From: Hymenobacter psoromatis
GTDB taxonomy: Bacteria > Bacteroidota > Bacteroidia > Cytophagales > Hymenobacteraceae
NCBI GenBank assembly: GCA_001596155.1
Contig: CP014771.1
Span: 4,836,001-4,900,000 of the forward strand
Direction: 5' to 3'
DNA: 64,000 nt
Each line of letters opens with the position of its first letter. The stretch's first letter is position 1. Positions 44,527 through 53,038 of this stretch are shown one piece after another. The notes under the pieces were generated by a model, which was not told the DNA's origin, did not search any database, and saw only the letters and a list, made by a program, of their open reading frames with translations. The position numbers and the translations under genes are program-made.

Positions 44527-45242
44527 TTAAAAGAAGAAATGGAATATAAATAAAGTAATCAGTCCATCATGGAAGAACTGTTTTTTCGAGAAGCAAATCG
44601 TCTTACGGGTTAGCCGCTTGCGTCGAGTACGCAGGGTTAGATGCTTGCGTTCTAGGCGTTGCATCGGGCCTTTGCCTATTTGCCGCTGCGCGTCCGGCAA
44701 ACAGGCCTCATACGCTCCCCAGGCATCCGTAAACCAGGTTTCTACAGCCCAGCCCGCCGCTTTGAGCACCGCCAACAGCCGCCGAAACGTGGCATGGGTG
44801 CGCCGCCCGAAGACAAACGCTACCACTTGCCCGGTGGTAGCATCTTCGACCCACCAGAGCCAACGTTGTATCTTTTTCGTGCGCACAAACGACCACATTT
44901 CATCGGCGCACAACCGCAAACTGCTTGCTGTTGGCGGCGCATACGTGGGATGGCACGGCAGGTATTGATTTACCGTTTCAATCTTTTTTTTAGTTCCCCC
45001 ATCACCGTTTGTGGACTGATACCCAGCACCCTAGCGGTGTCCCGTATTCCACTGCCGTTCAGCGCCAAATCCGTGATTTTCTCCCGTACTCCCGGCTCCC
45101 GTACTTTGTGCTGGTAGCGCAGTTGAAAGGTGCGGCGACAAGTCACGCAGCGGTAGCGTTGCGTCCCATCGGGCGCTTTGCCATGCCGATAGACCGCATC
45201 CGGCTGCTCACAAGCCGGGCAAAGAACGGGTTCCAAAACCAT
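44527..45242 (-). CDS. insB: IS1 transposase InsAB' (by -1 frameshift)
   Basis: DDE-type transposase made by programmed -1 slippage of ribosomes on the run of eight A (complement of 44984-44991) near the end of insA. After the shift the frame reads KKKIETVNQYLPCHPTYAPP and continues to the catalytic part: LRLCADEMWSFVRTKKIQRW, WWVEDATTGQVVAFVFG, WFTDAWGAYEACLP, and the IS1 C-terminal HLTLRTRRKRLTRKTICFSK. The DEMW and TDAWGAY acids are the expected positions. The C-terminus looks complete, so the element may be active. Confidence 0.85.
44970..45242 (-). CDS. insA: IS1 InsA zinc-finger/HTH protein
   Basis: About 90 residues, DNA-binding product of the first IS1 frame. The ATG at 45242 is preferred over an in-frame TTG two codons earlier. 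Zinc finger CPACEQPDAVYRHGKA-x-CVTC, then the helix-turn-helix VREKITDLALNGSGIRDTAR-VLGISPQTVMGELKKR. InsA alone usually represses transposition. A TATCTTTG box (45246-45253, minus strand) touches the start, so the message may be leaderless. Confidence 0.85.
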   Translation of the reverse strand: MVLEPVLCPACEQPDAVYRHGKAPDGTQRYRCVTCRRTFQLRYQHKVREPGVREKITDLALNGSGIRDTARVLGISPQTVMGELKKRLKR

Positions 45243-45331
45243 CCCCAAAGATAACGCTCTCTATAGAAGCAACACACGACCGAATTCTCGCTGCTGAACT
45301 CTGCCTTCCAACCGCTTCAGCTCCTCGTATT

Positions 45332-45634
45332 ATGCCATCCACCGCTAGCATTTTTATCTGCCTCCCAGCCTTTCGGGCCGTGACTATTGGCTTGGGCCTG
45401 TTCCACCTCGTGGCCGCCTTGGCGTTTGCGCGGCCCGGCGCCGTTGTGGATTTTGGTTGGCCGGACCGTTTTGATTTCGGGCCGAGTTTTTTGCTAACCA
45501 TGCTGACGCTCTGCGGCGGGGCTTGGGCGTTTAGGGGGCGGGCGGGCACTCGGGCGCCGCAACGCGCCGGCTGGCGGGGCGCGGCCTACGGCGTGCAGAT
45601 GAATTCGTGTGGGGTTTTACCCCGTAGGGTTTGA
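45332..45634 (+). CDS. Possible small membrane protein, perhaps a remnant
   Basis: 100 codons with two hydrophobic stretches, FRAVTIGLGLFHLVAALAFA and PSFLLTMLTLCGGAWAF, the second followed by a basic, low-quality tail. Family not recognised. It lies beside the IS1 element that lacks a target duplication, so it may be the start of a larger gene lost by rearrangement. The only support for expression is a terminator at 45709-45746 in the right direction. It may equally be a chance frame. Confidence 0.3.
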   Translation: MPSTASIFICLPAFRAVTIGLGLFHLVAALAFARPGAVVDFGWPDRFDFGPSFLLTMLTLCGGAWAFRGRAGTRAPQRAGWRGAAYGVQMNSCGVLPRRV

Positions 45635-45708
45635 GCCGTTTACCGTAAACCCTAAACAGCCTCACTGTTACGCTTCGAAATAACTGCAAAATAGATAAGC
45701 AGCCGCTT

Positions 45709-45746
45709 AAAAAAGCCCTCCCAGCCATGTGCTCGGAAGGGCTTTT
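45709..45746. terminator. Bidirectional terminator
   Basis: Stem GCCCTCC / GG-AGGGC around 45715-45742, with an A-run on its left (45709-45714) and TTTT then TTTTT on its right. It separates the IS-flank region from the LytS-type gene. Confidence 0.65.
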
Positions 45747-45887
45747 GATTTTTGGGTAAGGACAGGCCTTTAGGCCCGACCGGCTAAAGCGGGCTTGCAG
45801 TCGGCACAATTGGCCCGGTGGTCGGGGGTAGGGGAGGGCCGCGCGCCGGTCAGGCTATTTTTGACCGGTTTACTTCATGGAGTTGTC

Positions 45888-47024
45888 ATGCCCACGTTCT
45901 CGTTTCAGCGCTCTCTAACGCCCCTTATTCATGTGCTGGCGTGGGGGCTGCTGGCGCTCACGCTGCTGCTGTTTCAGCCCATGCAGGGGCGCATCGTGCT
46001 ACCCCCCCAATACTGGGTGAAGCAGGGCGCACTGCTCCTGCTGTGGGGGGGCGCCTTCTACCTCACGGCACGGGTGAGCGTGCCGCGCCTGTTGCTGCGC
46101 GGGCGCACCGGCTGGTTTGGGCTGGCTTTGATGGCCACGGCGCTGGTTATTGTGCTAATGGGCTACTTACTCGAAAGCACCCTGCACCTGACGGAACTCA
46201 TGCGCCAGGCTTTTCACGCGGCGGAGGCGGCGCGTCAGCGCTTCGGCCCGCTCCGGCCGCGCGGTAGCCGCTTCGACCTGATAAGTATGCTCATTACGCT
46301 GCTGGTGCTGGGCATTGCCACGGCCATTACGGTGGTGCAGCACTGGCAGCAGGAAGCCCGCCTGCGCGAGCGCCTCGACCAGCAGCGCGTAGAAGCCGAA
46401 CTGAGCTTGCTGAAAGCTCAAATCAACCCGCACTTCTTCTTTAACACTCTCAATAACATCTACTCGCTCACGCTCATTGATGGCGAGCGGGCGCGGGCGG
46501 CCCTGCACCGCCTCTCGCGCATGATGCGCTACGTGCTCTACGACACGGCCGCGGGCCAGGCCCAGCTGGGCCAGGAAGTGGCTTTCATTCAGGATTATAT
46601 CACCCTGATGCAGCTGCGCCTCACCGACCGCGTGCAGGTAACTTTTGAGCACCCCGAGCCGGTGCGCGAGGTGCTCATCGCGCCCATGCTGCTGCTGCCG
46701 TTTGTGGAAAATGCCTTCAAGCACGGCGTGGCGGCCACGGCACCCAGCCGCATCTTCATTGGCCTGCGCCAGCCCACGCAGCAGCAGCTCGAAATCGTGG
46801 TGCGCAACACGCTGTTTGCTAAGTCCAGCACCGACCTGGCAGGCTCCAATGGCATCGGCCTGGTCAATACCCGCCGCCGCCTCGACCTGCTCTACCCCGG
46901 CCGCTATACCTTGCAGGTGACCGAAAAAACTCCCGACGACGAGTTTGAGGTAAAGCTCAGCCTGGTGGTGGATAACAAGCTTGTCGCCAGCACGCTGCCC
47001 CACTCAACTCTTAAAACCGTATAG
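45888..47024 (+). CDS. LytS/YehU-type sensor histidine kinase
   Basis: Inner-membrane kinase of 378 residues. The start at 45888 (MPTFSFQRSLTPLIHVLAWG) begins just before the first helix; the frame is open further upstream. Four membrane segments lie within residues 10-160, for example FGLALMATALVIVLMGYLL. The His_kinase domain has the phosphoacceptor in LKAQINPHFFFNTLNNIYSL (His about residue 180). The ATPase has PFVENAFKHGV and GSNGIGLVNTRRRLDLLY. There is no separate ligand-binding domain. The response regulator starts at the base after its stop, so the two are co-translated partners. Confidence 0.93.
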   Translation: MPTFSFQRSLTPLIHVLAWGLLALTLLLFQPMQGRIVLPPQYWVKQGALLLLWGGAFYLTARVSVPRLLLRGRTGWFGLALMATALVIVLMGYLLESTLHLTELMRQAFHAAEAARQRFGPLRPRGSRFDLISMLITLLVLGIATAITVVQHWQQEARLRERLDQQRVEAELSLLKAQINPHFFFNTLNNIYSLTLIDGERARAALHRLSRMMRYVLYDTAAGQAQLGQEVAFIQDYITLMQLRLTDRVQVTFEHPEPVREVLIAPMLLLPFVENAFKHGVAATAPSRIFIGLRQPTQQQLEIVVRNTLFAKSSTDLAGSNGIGLVNTRRRLDLLYPGRYTLQVTEKTPDDEFEVKLSLVVDNKLVASTLPHSTLKTV

Positions 47025-47771
47025 ATGATTCCCGTTACCTGCATTGCCGTTGATGATGAGCCGCTGGCGCTGGCGCTCCTCTGCACGTTTATCGAGCAAA
47101 CGCCTTTTCTGAAGCTGGTGGGCCGCTATGGCAGCGGCGTGGAAGCCCTCAAGGGCCTCCACGAGCTGACTGAGCCGGTAGAGCTGGCTTTTCTCGACAT
47201 CCAGATGCAGGAGCTGACCGGCCTGGAGCTGGCGCGGGTGCTGGGCCAGCAGGCCGCGCCGCCGCGCATCATTTTCACCACCGCCTTCCCGCAATATGCG
47301 CTGGAAGGCTACAAGGTCGATGCCCTCGATTACCTGGTGAAGCCGTTCAACTACGAAGAGTTTCTGCGGGCCGCCAACAAGGGCCGCGCCTACGCCGAGC
47401 TGAGCCACGCCAGCGCCGATGCGCCCGCCCCTACCCCCCCCAACGTGGAGGAAGAGCACATTTTCCTGAAAGTGGAGTACCAGCTCGTGCGCGTGGCGCT
47501 GAGCGATATTCTGTACGTGGAAGGTCTGAAAGACTACGTAAAAGTGCATCTCAAAAGCACGCCGCGCGCCCTGCTTTCGCTCATGAGCCTGCGCGCGATG
47601 GAAGAAAAGCTGTCTGTCCGGCGCTTCCTGCGCATCCACCGCTCCTTCATCGTGGCCCTCGACAAGATTGAGGCCGTGCGCCGCCTCACCGTGCAGATTG
47701 GCACCGAAACCATTCCCGTGGGCGAACAATACAAAGAAGCCTTCCAGCAGTTCCTGAGCCGCTGGAGCTGA
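47025..47771 (+). CDS. LytTR family response regulator
   Basis: 248-residue regulator. The receiver domain opens IPVTCIAVDDEPLALALLCT; the phosphorylated Asp is in LAFLDIQMQELTG (about residue 56), Thr in IIFTTAFPQYALEGYKVDAL and Lys in YLVKPFNYEEF. The LytTR DNA-binding domain (about 140-245) shows IFLKVEYQLVRVALSDILYV-EGLKDYVKVH and RFLRIHRSFIVALDKIEAV. Cognate partner of the kinase immediately upstream. Nearby candidate targets are the two Spy-like envelope protein genes that follow on the other strand. Confidence 0.94.
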   Translation: MIPVTCIAVDDEPLALALLCTFIEQTPFLKLVGRYGSGVEALKGLHELTEPVELAFLDIQMQELTGLELARVLGQQAAPPRIIFTTAFPQYALEGYKVDALDYLVKPFNYEEFLRAANKGRAYAELSHASADAPAPTPPNVEEEHIFLKVEYQLVRVALSDILYVEGLKDYVKVHLKSTPRALLSLMSLRAMEEKLSVRRFLRIHRSFIVALDKIEAVRRLTVQIGTETIPVGEQYKEAFQQFLSRWS

Positions 47772-47778
47772 CCCAGTG

Positions 47779-47848
47779 TAGGGTAGGCTTTAGCCCTGCC
47801 GTCGATAGTATTTATGAGCCTACTGACGGCAGGCTAAAGCCTATCCTA
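47779..47848. repeat. Palindrome after the LytTR regulator gene
   Basis: Arms TAGGGTAGGCTTTAGCCCTG-CCGTC and its near-complement, 70 bases in all, filling the space between two convergent genes. Probably a two-way terminator. Other members of this arm family are not seen in the window. Confidence 0.75.
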
Positions 47849-47855
47849 TAATCGC

Positions 47856-48236
47856 CTACTTAGGGATAGAGCCGGGCACCTGCATCTCGGGGGCGCGGGG
47901 GGTAGGGCGCAGGCCGCGCAGTTCCTGGTACTTTTCGAGCTGGGCGGGCGTGAGCGCCGCCTCAATCTTGGTTTCGAAATCGGCCTGGCGGGCCAGGCGG
48001 GCCGCGTGCTCGTTTTCGTCGGGCCGATGCGTGAGGCGCTGCTTGCGCTGCGCCCGCTCCTCATCGAGCACGGTGGCGATGCGGGCCAGCTGCGCGGGGC
48101 TGAGGTCGAGCTTTTGCAGGAGGGTAGCGCGTTTGTTGTGGCCCAGCACCACTACCTCCGGCAGGGTTTGGGCGCGCAGGCGACCGCCGGCCAGGGCCGC
48201 CACCAAAAAAACGAAGCCAAGCAGAAGGGTGCGCAT
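47856..48236 (-). CDS. Small exported Spy/CpxP-like protein
   Basis: 126 residues with the signal peptide MRTLLLGFVFLVAALAGGRLRA-Q. The mature part is helical and charged, with two LT/S-P-x-Q-type motifs (LDLSPAQLARIATVLDEERA; ALTPAQLEKYQELRGL), the LTxxQ pattern of Spy/CpxP periplasmic proteins. That family binds unfolded proteins or metals in the periplasm. A TAGCTTTG box (minus strand, 48241-48248) lies five bases before the ATG, suggesting a leaderless message. A second protein of the same type is at 48743. The assignment rests on the motif and size. Confidence 0.65.
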   Translation of the reverse strand: MRTLLLGFVFLVAALAGGRLRAQTLPEVVVLGHNKRATLLQKLDLSPAQLARIATVLDEERAQRKQRLTHRPDENEHAARLARQADFETKIEAALTPAQLEKYQELRGLRPTPRAPEMQVPGSIPK

Positions 48237-48364
48237 GATGCAAAGCTAGCCGTTGCGCCAGCAAGCCGCCGACAGTACGGGTAAAACCCGGCCCGGCCAC
48301 GAAAGTGCCCGCAATAGCGCTATCACGCCTCCCTGCCAAGTACTCGTGCAGAAGTAAATTAGGT

Positions 48365-48511
48365 ACTGCTGTTACGCCCTATCTTATTCGAGATGGTAAC
48401 GGGGAGTAGCGCGAACTTGGTAGTTCGCGTCCCCGCGCCGTTAAAGCCAGTATAACGGCGCGGGGACGCGAACTACCAAGTTCGCGCTACTCCCCGTTGC
48501 GTAACAGCAGT
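48365..48511. repeat. Nested palindrome, ACTGCTGTTACGC outer arm
   Basis: Outer arms ACTGCTGTTACGC (48365-48377) / GCGTAACAGCAGT (48499-48511). The inner arms are about 45 bases each (48398 on, starting AACGGGGAGTAGCGCGAACT; mirror 48454-48498). The inner GCGAACTT module is shared with 1152-1259, and the outer GTTACGC module with 59421-59623. Confidence 0.85.
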
Positions 48512-48522
48512 TAGGTATCCAG

Positions 48523-48622
48523 AGAACGTCATTCCGAGCTTGTCGAGGAATCTCGCCCGCATCTTATGGATGTCGTTCAACGATGCGGGCGAGATTCCTC
48601 GGCAAGCTCGGAATGACGTTCT
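48523..48622. repeat. Palindrome, CATTCCGAGCTTGTCGAGG family
   Basis: Arms AGAACGTCATTCCGAGCTTG.. and its complement, 12 bases after the previous palindrome. Sequence style (CGAGCTTGTCGA, AGAACGTCAT) overlaps with the 55735-55892 element. Confidence 0.85.
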
Positions 48623-48651
48623 GCTTACTCAATTAGTTTTGACTGACTACT

Positions 48652-48692
48652 TAAACAACGCCCCGTGCCTGCGGGGCACGGGGCGTTGAGCT
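48652..48692 (-). terminator. Terminator of the second Spy-like gene
   Basis: Strong stem AACGCCCCGTGC / GCACGGGGCGTT; on the minus strand it is followed by GTTTAAGT. It lies about 50 bases after the stop of the gene at 48743-49105. Confidence 0.65.
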
Positions 48693-48742
48693 TCTATAGT
48701 AATCAATAACAGAGCGGAAGGGCTAAAAGCTAATAAGGGGAG

Positions 48743-49105
48743 CTAGTTGCTTGGGCGCTGGCCGCGCTGCGGGCGCATGGCCTGGTACTTGGTGTACTGT
48801 TCGGGGGTCAGGATTTCCTTCATTTTGGCCTCCATTTCGGTGCGGCGGGTTTGCATGGCCTGGCGCTCGGCATCGGTGGGCGGGCCGTTGGGGCGAGCCG
48901 TGCGGTTGGCGCTCATCAGGGCGTCTAGCTTGGTTTGCTGGTCGGGGGTCAGGTTCAGCTCTTTCATCATTTCCGCCTGGCGGCCCATGCGGCTCTGGCC
49001 GGCTGCGGCGGCTGGGTCCTGGGTGACCTGGGCGTGGGCGGCGGGCGCGGTGGCCAGGGCTCCGGCGGCCAGCAGGCCAACCAGGTAAAGGGAGCGGGAG
49101 AACAT
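48743..49105 (-). CDS. Exported Spy/CpxP-like protein
   Basis: 120 residues, with the signal peptide MFSRSLYLVGLLAAGALATAPAAHA-Q. The mature helical part carries LNLTPDQQTKLDALMSANRT and ILTPEQYTKYQAMRPQRG, two clear LTPxQ motifs spaced as in Spy/CpxP-like proteins. Arg- and Met-rich (MGRQAEMMKEL; MQTRRTEMEAKMKEIL), as is common in periplasmic chaperone or metal-sensing members. TATCTTTG on the minus strand at 49158-49165 is an exact -7 box about 50 bases upstream. With 47856-48236 it makes a pair of paralogues behind a LytS/LytTR system. Confidence 0.75.
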   Translation of the reverse strand: MFSRSLYLVGLLAAGALATAPAAHAQVTQDPAAAAGQSRMGRQAEMMKELNLTPDQQTKLDALMSANRTARPNGPPTDAERQAMQTRRTEMEAKMKEILTPEQYTKYQAMRPQRGQRPSN

Positions 49106-49373
49106 AGTAGTAAGGAAAAGGAGGTGAGTACTACTGCCTTGCGTAGGAATAGCTCCCCAAAGATAGTGGTTACCGGCGCGGTGCTAGGCGGCTAGTCGGC
49201 CAGCACCCGAATTGTGCCGACAAACCGTGTTCCTACCCCCGCCAAGACTTCCGGCGTGAAGAGTGCGTGAGGAAAGCCGGATTTCCCAACCCGCGCCCTA
49301 TAATTGCCGTCTAGTGCCTGGCCGTCGGGCTTGCCGGCGGCCGGCTGTTCACCTTCTGACTCCTTCTTTCTTT

Positions 49374-50189
49374 ATGCCTACCCCCACTTCGTCCCGCTTG
49401 TCGGGGCAATTCGCCCTGGTCACTGGGGCCAGCTCCGGCATCGGCGCGGCCGTAGCTAAGTCGCTGGCCGCCCACGGCGCCGGCGTCGTCGTCAACTACA
49501 TCGGCAACCCCGACGCGGCCGACGCCGTGGTCAAGGAAATCACGGACGCGGGCGGCGTGGCCCTGGCCATCCAGGCCGACGTGAGCAAGGAAGACCAGGT
49601 GCAGGCCATGTTCAAGCAGGCCGTGGACCACTTCGGTACGCTGCACATCGTGGTGGCGAATGCTGGTATTCAGGTCGATGCCAAATTCATGGATATGAGC
49701 GTGGCGCAGTGGCAAAAAGTGCTCGACGTGAACCTGACCGGCCAGTTTTTGTGCCTGCGCGAAGGAGCCCGCGAGTTTATCCGGCGCGGCCCGCAGCCCG
49801 AGGTGAGCATGGCGCTGGGCAAGATGATATGCATGAGTAGCGTTCACGAAGTCATTCCTTGGGCCGGCCACGTCAACTACGCCACCAGCAAGGGCGGCAT
49901 CATGGAATTGATGAAAAGCTCGGCTCAGGAGCTGGCACCCCAGAAAATCCGGGTGAATGCCATCGGGCCGGGTGCCATCAAAACGCCCATTAATCACGAT
50001 GCCTGGGCTACCCCCGAGGCCGAAGCCAAGCTGCTGACCCTCATTCCCTATGGCCGTGTGGGCGAGCCTTCCGACATCGGCCAGCTCGCCGCCTGGCTCG
50101 TCTCCGACGAGGCCGACTACATCACCGGCCAGACCATTTTTATGGATGGCGGCATGACCTTGTACCCTGGCTTCGCTACCGGAGGGTAG
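49374..50189 (+). CDS. SDR family oxidoreductase, glucose 1-dehydrogenase-like
   Basis: NAD(P)-dependent short-chain dehydrogenase of 271 residues. The start at 49374 follows the family N-terminus; upstream frame sequence is not protein-like. Cofactor motif VTGASSGIGAAVA, NAG in VVANAGIQ, catalytic Ser in ICMSSVHEVIP and the YxxxK pair in NYATSKGGI. The C-terminal EADYITGQTIFMDGGMTLYP matches glucose 1-dehydrogenase-like SDRs. The GH63-like glucosidase gene follows after a palindrome, and a gluconokinase is 9 kb further on, which would fit oxidation of glucose to gluconate. The exact substrate is not certain. Confidence 0.87.
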   Translation: MPTPTSSRLSGQFALVTGASSGIGAAVAKSLAAHGAGVVVNYIGNPDAADAVVKEITDAGGVALAIQADVSKEDQVQAMFKQAVDHFGTLHIVVANAGIQVDAKFMDMSVAQWQKVLDVNLTGQFLCLREGAREFIRRGPQPEVSMALGKMICMSSVHEVIPWAGHVNYATSKGGIMELMKSSAQELAPQKIRVNAIGPGAIKTPINHDAWATPEAEAKLLTLIPYGRVGEPSDIGQLAAWLVSDEADYITGQTIFMDGGMTLYPGFATGG

Positions 50190-50201
50190 GGCAGTTATAG
50201 T

Positions 50202-50303
50202 GTAGGGTGCGGGGCTCGCCCCCGCCCGTCGTCGAACATCAAGCGTTGGATTCGTTCAATACCAATCGTTCGACGACGGGCGGGGGCAAGCCCCGCACCC
50301 TAC
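50202..50303. repeat. Palindrome, GTAGGGTGCGGGGC family
   Basis: Second copy of the 27423-27510 family: the arm GTAGGGTGCGGGGCTCGCCC is identical over the first 20 bases and beyond, with a different loop. Lies between the SDR and glucosidase genes, which point the same way. Confidence 0.88.
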
Positions 50304-50332
50304 TTTCATTACTTATTTAACTGATAAGCAAC

Positions 50333-52993
50333 TTGAACGCGGAAAACCAACGCCTCGAAGAAGCAAACACCGGGAAAAAAGACTGGCGGCACTACGGCTC
50401 CTACCTCTCGGAGCGGCAGTGGGGCACGGTGCGCGAGGACTACTCGGCCGGCGGCGATGCCTGGAATTATACCAATTTCAACATGGCCCGCTCCTACGCC
50501 TACCGCTGGGGCGAGGAGGGCCTGGCCGGCTTCTGCGACACGCGGCAGCTATTGTGCATGGGCCTGGCGCTCTGGAACGGGCAGGACCCGTTTCTGAAAG
50601 AGCAGCTTTTTGGCCTGAGTGGGCCGCAAGGCAACCACGGTGAGGACGTGAAGGAATTGTATTATTTCCTGGATGCTACCCCCACGCACTCGTATCAGAA
50701 GCTGCTTTACAAGTATCCGCAGGCCGCTTTTCCCTACGAAGAGCTGGTGAAGGAAAACTGCGCCCGCAACCGTCAGCAGCCCGAATACGAGCTGCTGGAC
50801 ACGGGCATTTTCAACGAAAGCCGCTACTACGACGTGTTCGTGGAGTTTGCCAAAGCCGATGCCGATGACTTGCTGATTCGGTACACTGTCGTGAACCGCG
50901 GGCCGGAAGCCGCTACCCTGCACGTGCTGCCGCAGCTCTGGTTTCGCAACACCTGGACTTGGGGCAACGACGACTATCGCCCCGCCCTCAAAGCACTGAG
51001 CGACAAGGCGGTGCAGGTCAGCCACCGCGAGCTGGGCGAGCTGGCCTGGTACCTGGATGACGCGACCGAGCTGCTGTTTTGCGACAACCACACCAACGTG
51101 GAGCGCATTGACGGGCACCCGTCGGGCGAAAAGTTTTATAAGGACGGCATCAACGGCTATGTGGTGGAGGGTAAGGCCGGGGCCGTGAACCCGGCGCACG
51201 TCGGCACCAAGGCCGCCGCCCATTATACTATCACTTTGCAGCCCGGCGAAACCCGCCAGGTGCGCCTGCGCCTCGGCCCCGCCGGGCTGGCCGCGCCCTT
51301 CGCCGATTTTGAGCAAATTTTCGCACAGCGCCAGCACGAGGCCGATGAGTTTTACGCTGAGCTTCAGCACGATATTACCGATGCCGATGCGCGCCTGGTG
51401 CAGCGCCAAGCCTACGCCGGGATGCTGTGGAGCAAACAGTTTTACGACTACGATGTGCCACGCTGGCTGGCCGGCGACCCGGCCCTACCCCCCCCGCCGC
51501 CCGAAAGGCTGAACGGCCGCAACGCGGAATGGAAGAGCCTGAGCAACTACGACATTATCTCGATGCCCGATACCTGGGAGTACCCCTGGTACGCGGCCTG
51601 GGACCTGGCTTTTCACTGCCTGCCGCTGGTGCAGCTCGACCCGGAATTTGCCAAAAGCCAGCTCCGGCTGCTGTGCCACGACTGGTACATGCACCCCAAC
51701 GGCCAGCTGCCGGCCTATGAGTGGCACTTCTCGGACGTGAACCCGCCGGTGCACGCCTGGGCTGCGTTCCGGGTGTTTAAGATTGACCAGAAAGCGCGCG
51801 GCGATGGCGGCGACGTGGTATTTCTGGAAACCGTGTTTCATCGCCTGCTGCTGAATTTCACGTGGTGGGTGAACCGCAAGGACCGCGACGGGCACAATAT
51901 TTTTGAGGGCGGTTTTTTGGGATTGGATAATATTGGGGTGTTTGACCGCTCGGCGCCGCTGCCCTTCGGCGGCACGCTGGAGCAGGCCGATGGCACGGCC
52001 TGGGTGGCCATGTTTGCACTCAATATGATGCGCATCGCGCTGGAGCTGAGCCAAACCAACCCCGTGTACCAGGACTTGGCCTGCAAGTTTTTTGAGCACT
52101 TCCTCTACATCGCCGAGGCCATGACCAACGTGGGCAACACCGCGCTGGACCTGTGGGACGAGGAGGACGAGTTTTATTACGATGCCCTCAACAAGCCCGA
52201 CGGCAGCGGCCACGAGCTGCTGAAAGTGCGCTCGATGGTGGGGCTGATTCCGCTTTTTGCGGTGGAAGTGCTGGATGAGGATGTGCTGATGGGCGCGCCC
52301 GTATTCCTGGCCCGCATGAACTGGCTGCTCGCCAACCGCCCCGGCCTGGCCGACCTGGTGAGCCACTGGCAGGAGCCCGGCAAGGGCGCGCGCCGCCTGC
52401 TGAGCCTGCTGCGCGGCCACCGCATGAAGCGCCTGCTGTTCCGGATGCTGGACCCCAACGAGTTCCTGTCCGACCACGGTATCCGCAGCCTGTCGCGGGT
52501 GTATCTGGATAATCCTTATGTGTATAAGGCGGACGGTAAAGCGTTCGTGGTGAACTACCAGCCGGCCGAATCGCAGAGCGACATGTTTGGGGGTAATTCC
52601 AACTGGCGCGGGCCAGTCTGGTTCCCGGTTAACTTTCTGATTGTGGAGTCGTTGCAGCGGTTTTACCACTATTACGGCGATGATTTCAAGGTGGAGTGCC
52701 CTACCCACTCGAACAACTACGTCACCATTCTGGACGTGGCTGACGAGCTATCGCAACGGCTCAACCGGCTCTTCCTGCGCGATGAGAAAACCGGCCGCCG
52801 CGCCTGCTTTGGCCCCCGCGACATCATGCAAAACGACCCCAACTTCCGCGACTACGTACTCTTTAACGAGTACTTCAACGGCGACACCGGCGAGGGCCTC
52901 GGCGCGAGCCACCAAACCGGCTGGACCGGCCTGGTCGCCAAGCTCCTGCTGCCGCGCTACACGATTGAGTCGCACTACGAAAGCCGAAAGTAG
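50333..52993 (+). CDS. GH63-like (MGH1-type) glucosidase
   Basis: Large cytosolic glycoside hydrolase of 886 residues in the GH63 / mannosylglycerate-hydrolase-like clan. There is no signal peptide. It starts with TTG at 50333; the next in-frame ATG would remove the conserved KDWRHYGSYLSERQWGTVRE opening. Further signatures: DYSAGGDAWNYTNFNMARSY, RNTWTWGNDDYRP, DTWEYPWYAAWDLAFHCLPL (the (alpha/alpha)6 barrel region with a likely acid), MHPNGQLPAYEWHFSDVNPP and GVFDRSAPLPFGGTLEQADG-TAWVAMF, ending GASHQTGWTGLVAKLLLP. Likely acts on glucosides such as glucosylglycerate-type or trehalose-like sugars. The catalytic residues are not assigned individually. Confidence 0.85.
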   Translation: MNAENQRLEEANTGKKDWRHYGSYLSERQWGTVREDYSAGGDAWNYTNFNMARSYAYRWGEEGLAGFCDTRQLLCMGLALWNGQDPFLKEQLFGLSGPQGNHGEDVKELYYFLDATPTHSYQKLLYKYPQAAFPYEELVKENCARNRQQPEYELLDTGIFNESRYYDVFVEFAKADADDLLIRYTVVNRGPEAATLHVLPQLWFRNTWTWGNDDYRPALKALSDKAVQVSHRELGELAWYLDDATELLFCDNHTNVERIDGHPSGEKFYKDGINGYVVEGKAGAVNPAHVGTKAAAHYTITLQPGETRQVRLRLGPAGLAAPFADFEQIFAQRQHEADEFYAELQHDITDADARLVQRQAYAGMLWSKQFYDYDVPRWLAGDPALPPPPPERLNGRNAEWKSLSNYDIISMPDTWEYPWYAAWDLAFHCLPLVQLDPEFAKSQLRLLCHDWYMHPNGQLPAYEWHFSDVNPPVHAWAAFRVFKIDQKARGDGGDVVFLETVFHRLLLNFTWWVNRKDRDGHNIFEGGFLGLDNIGVFDRSAPLPFGGTLEQADGTAWVAMFALNMMRIALELSQTNPVYQDLACKFFEHFLYIAEAMTNVGNTALDLWDEEDEFYYDALNKPDGSGHELLKVRSMVGLIPLFAVEVLDEDVLMGAPVFLARMNWLLANRPGLADLVSHWQEPGKGARRLLSLLRGHRMKRLLFRMLDPNEFLSDHGIRSLSRVYLDNPYVYKADGKAFVVNYQPAESQSDMFGGNSNWRGPVWFPVNFLIVESLQRFYHYYGDDFKVECPTHSNNYVTILDVADELSQRLNRLFLRDEKTGRRACFGPRDIMQNDPNFRDYVLFNEYFNGDTGEGLGASHQTGWTGLVAKLLLPRYTIESHYESRK

Positions 52994-53038
52994 ATATTAA
53001 CGTTTGTCATTAGTCACTCCTCATTAGTCATTAAAACT

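Larger units (their letters stand above)
44502..45281 (-). mobile_element. IS1-family insertion sequence, about 780 bp
   Basis: Ends share the inverted repeat GGTCGTGTGTTG (44502-44513; complement at 45270-45281), extended imperfectly to about 24 bases (20 of 24 matching). It contains insA and insB in the usual IS1 order with an A8 slippery run. The length is close to the 768 bp of classical IS1. No direct target duplication is visible: the nine flanking bases are AGAAAATGG on the left and GAATTCTCG on the right. This suggests a later deletion or recombination at one end. Confidence 0.88.

Noticed and set aside
51485-52708. 407-codon minus-strand ORF
   Set aside because: Antisense to the GH63-like glucosidase; His/Gln/Val-rich shadow without motifs.
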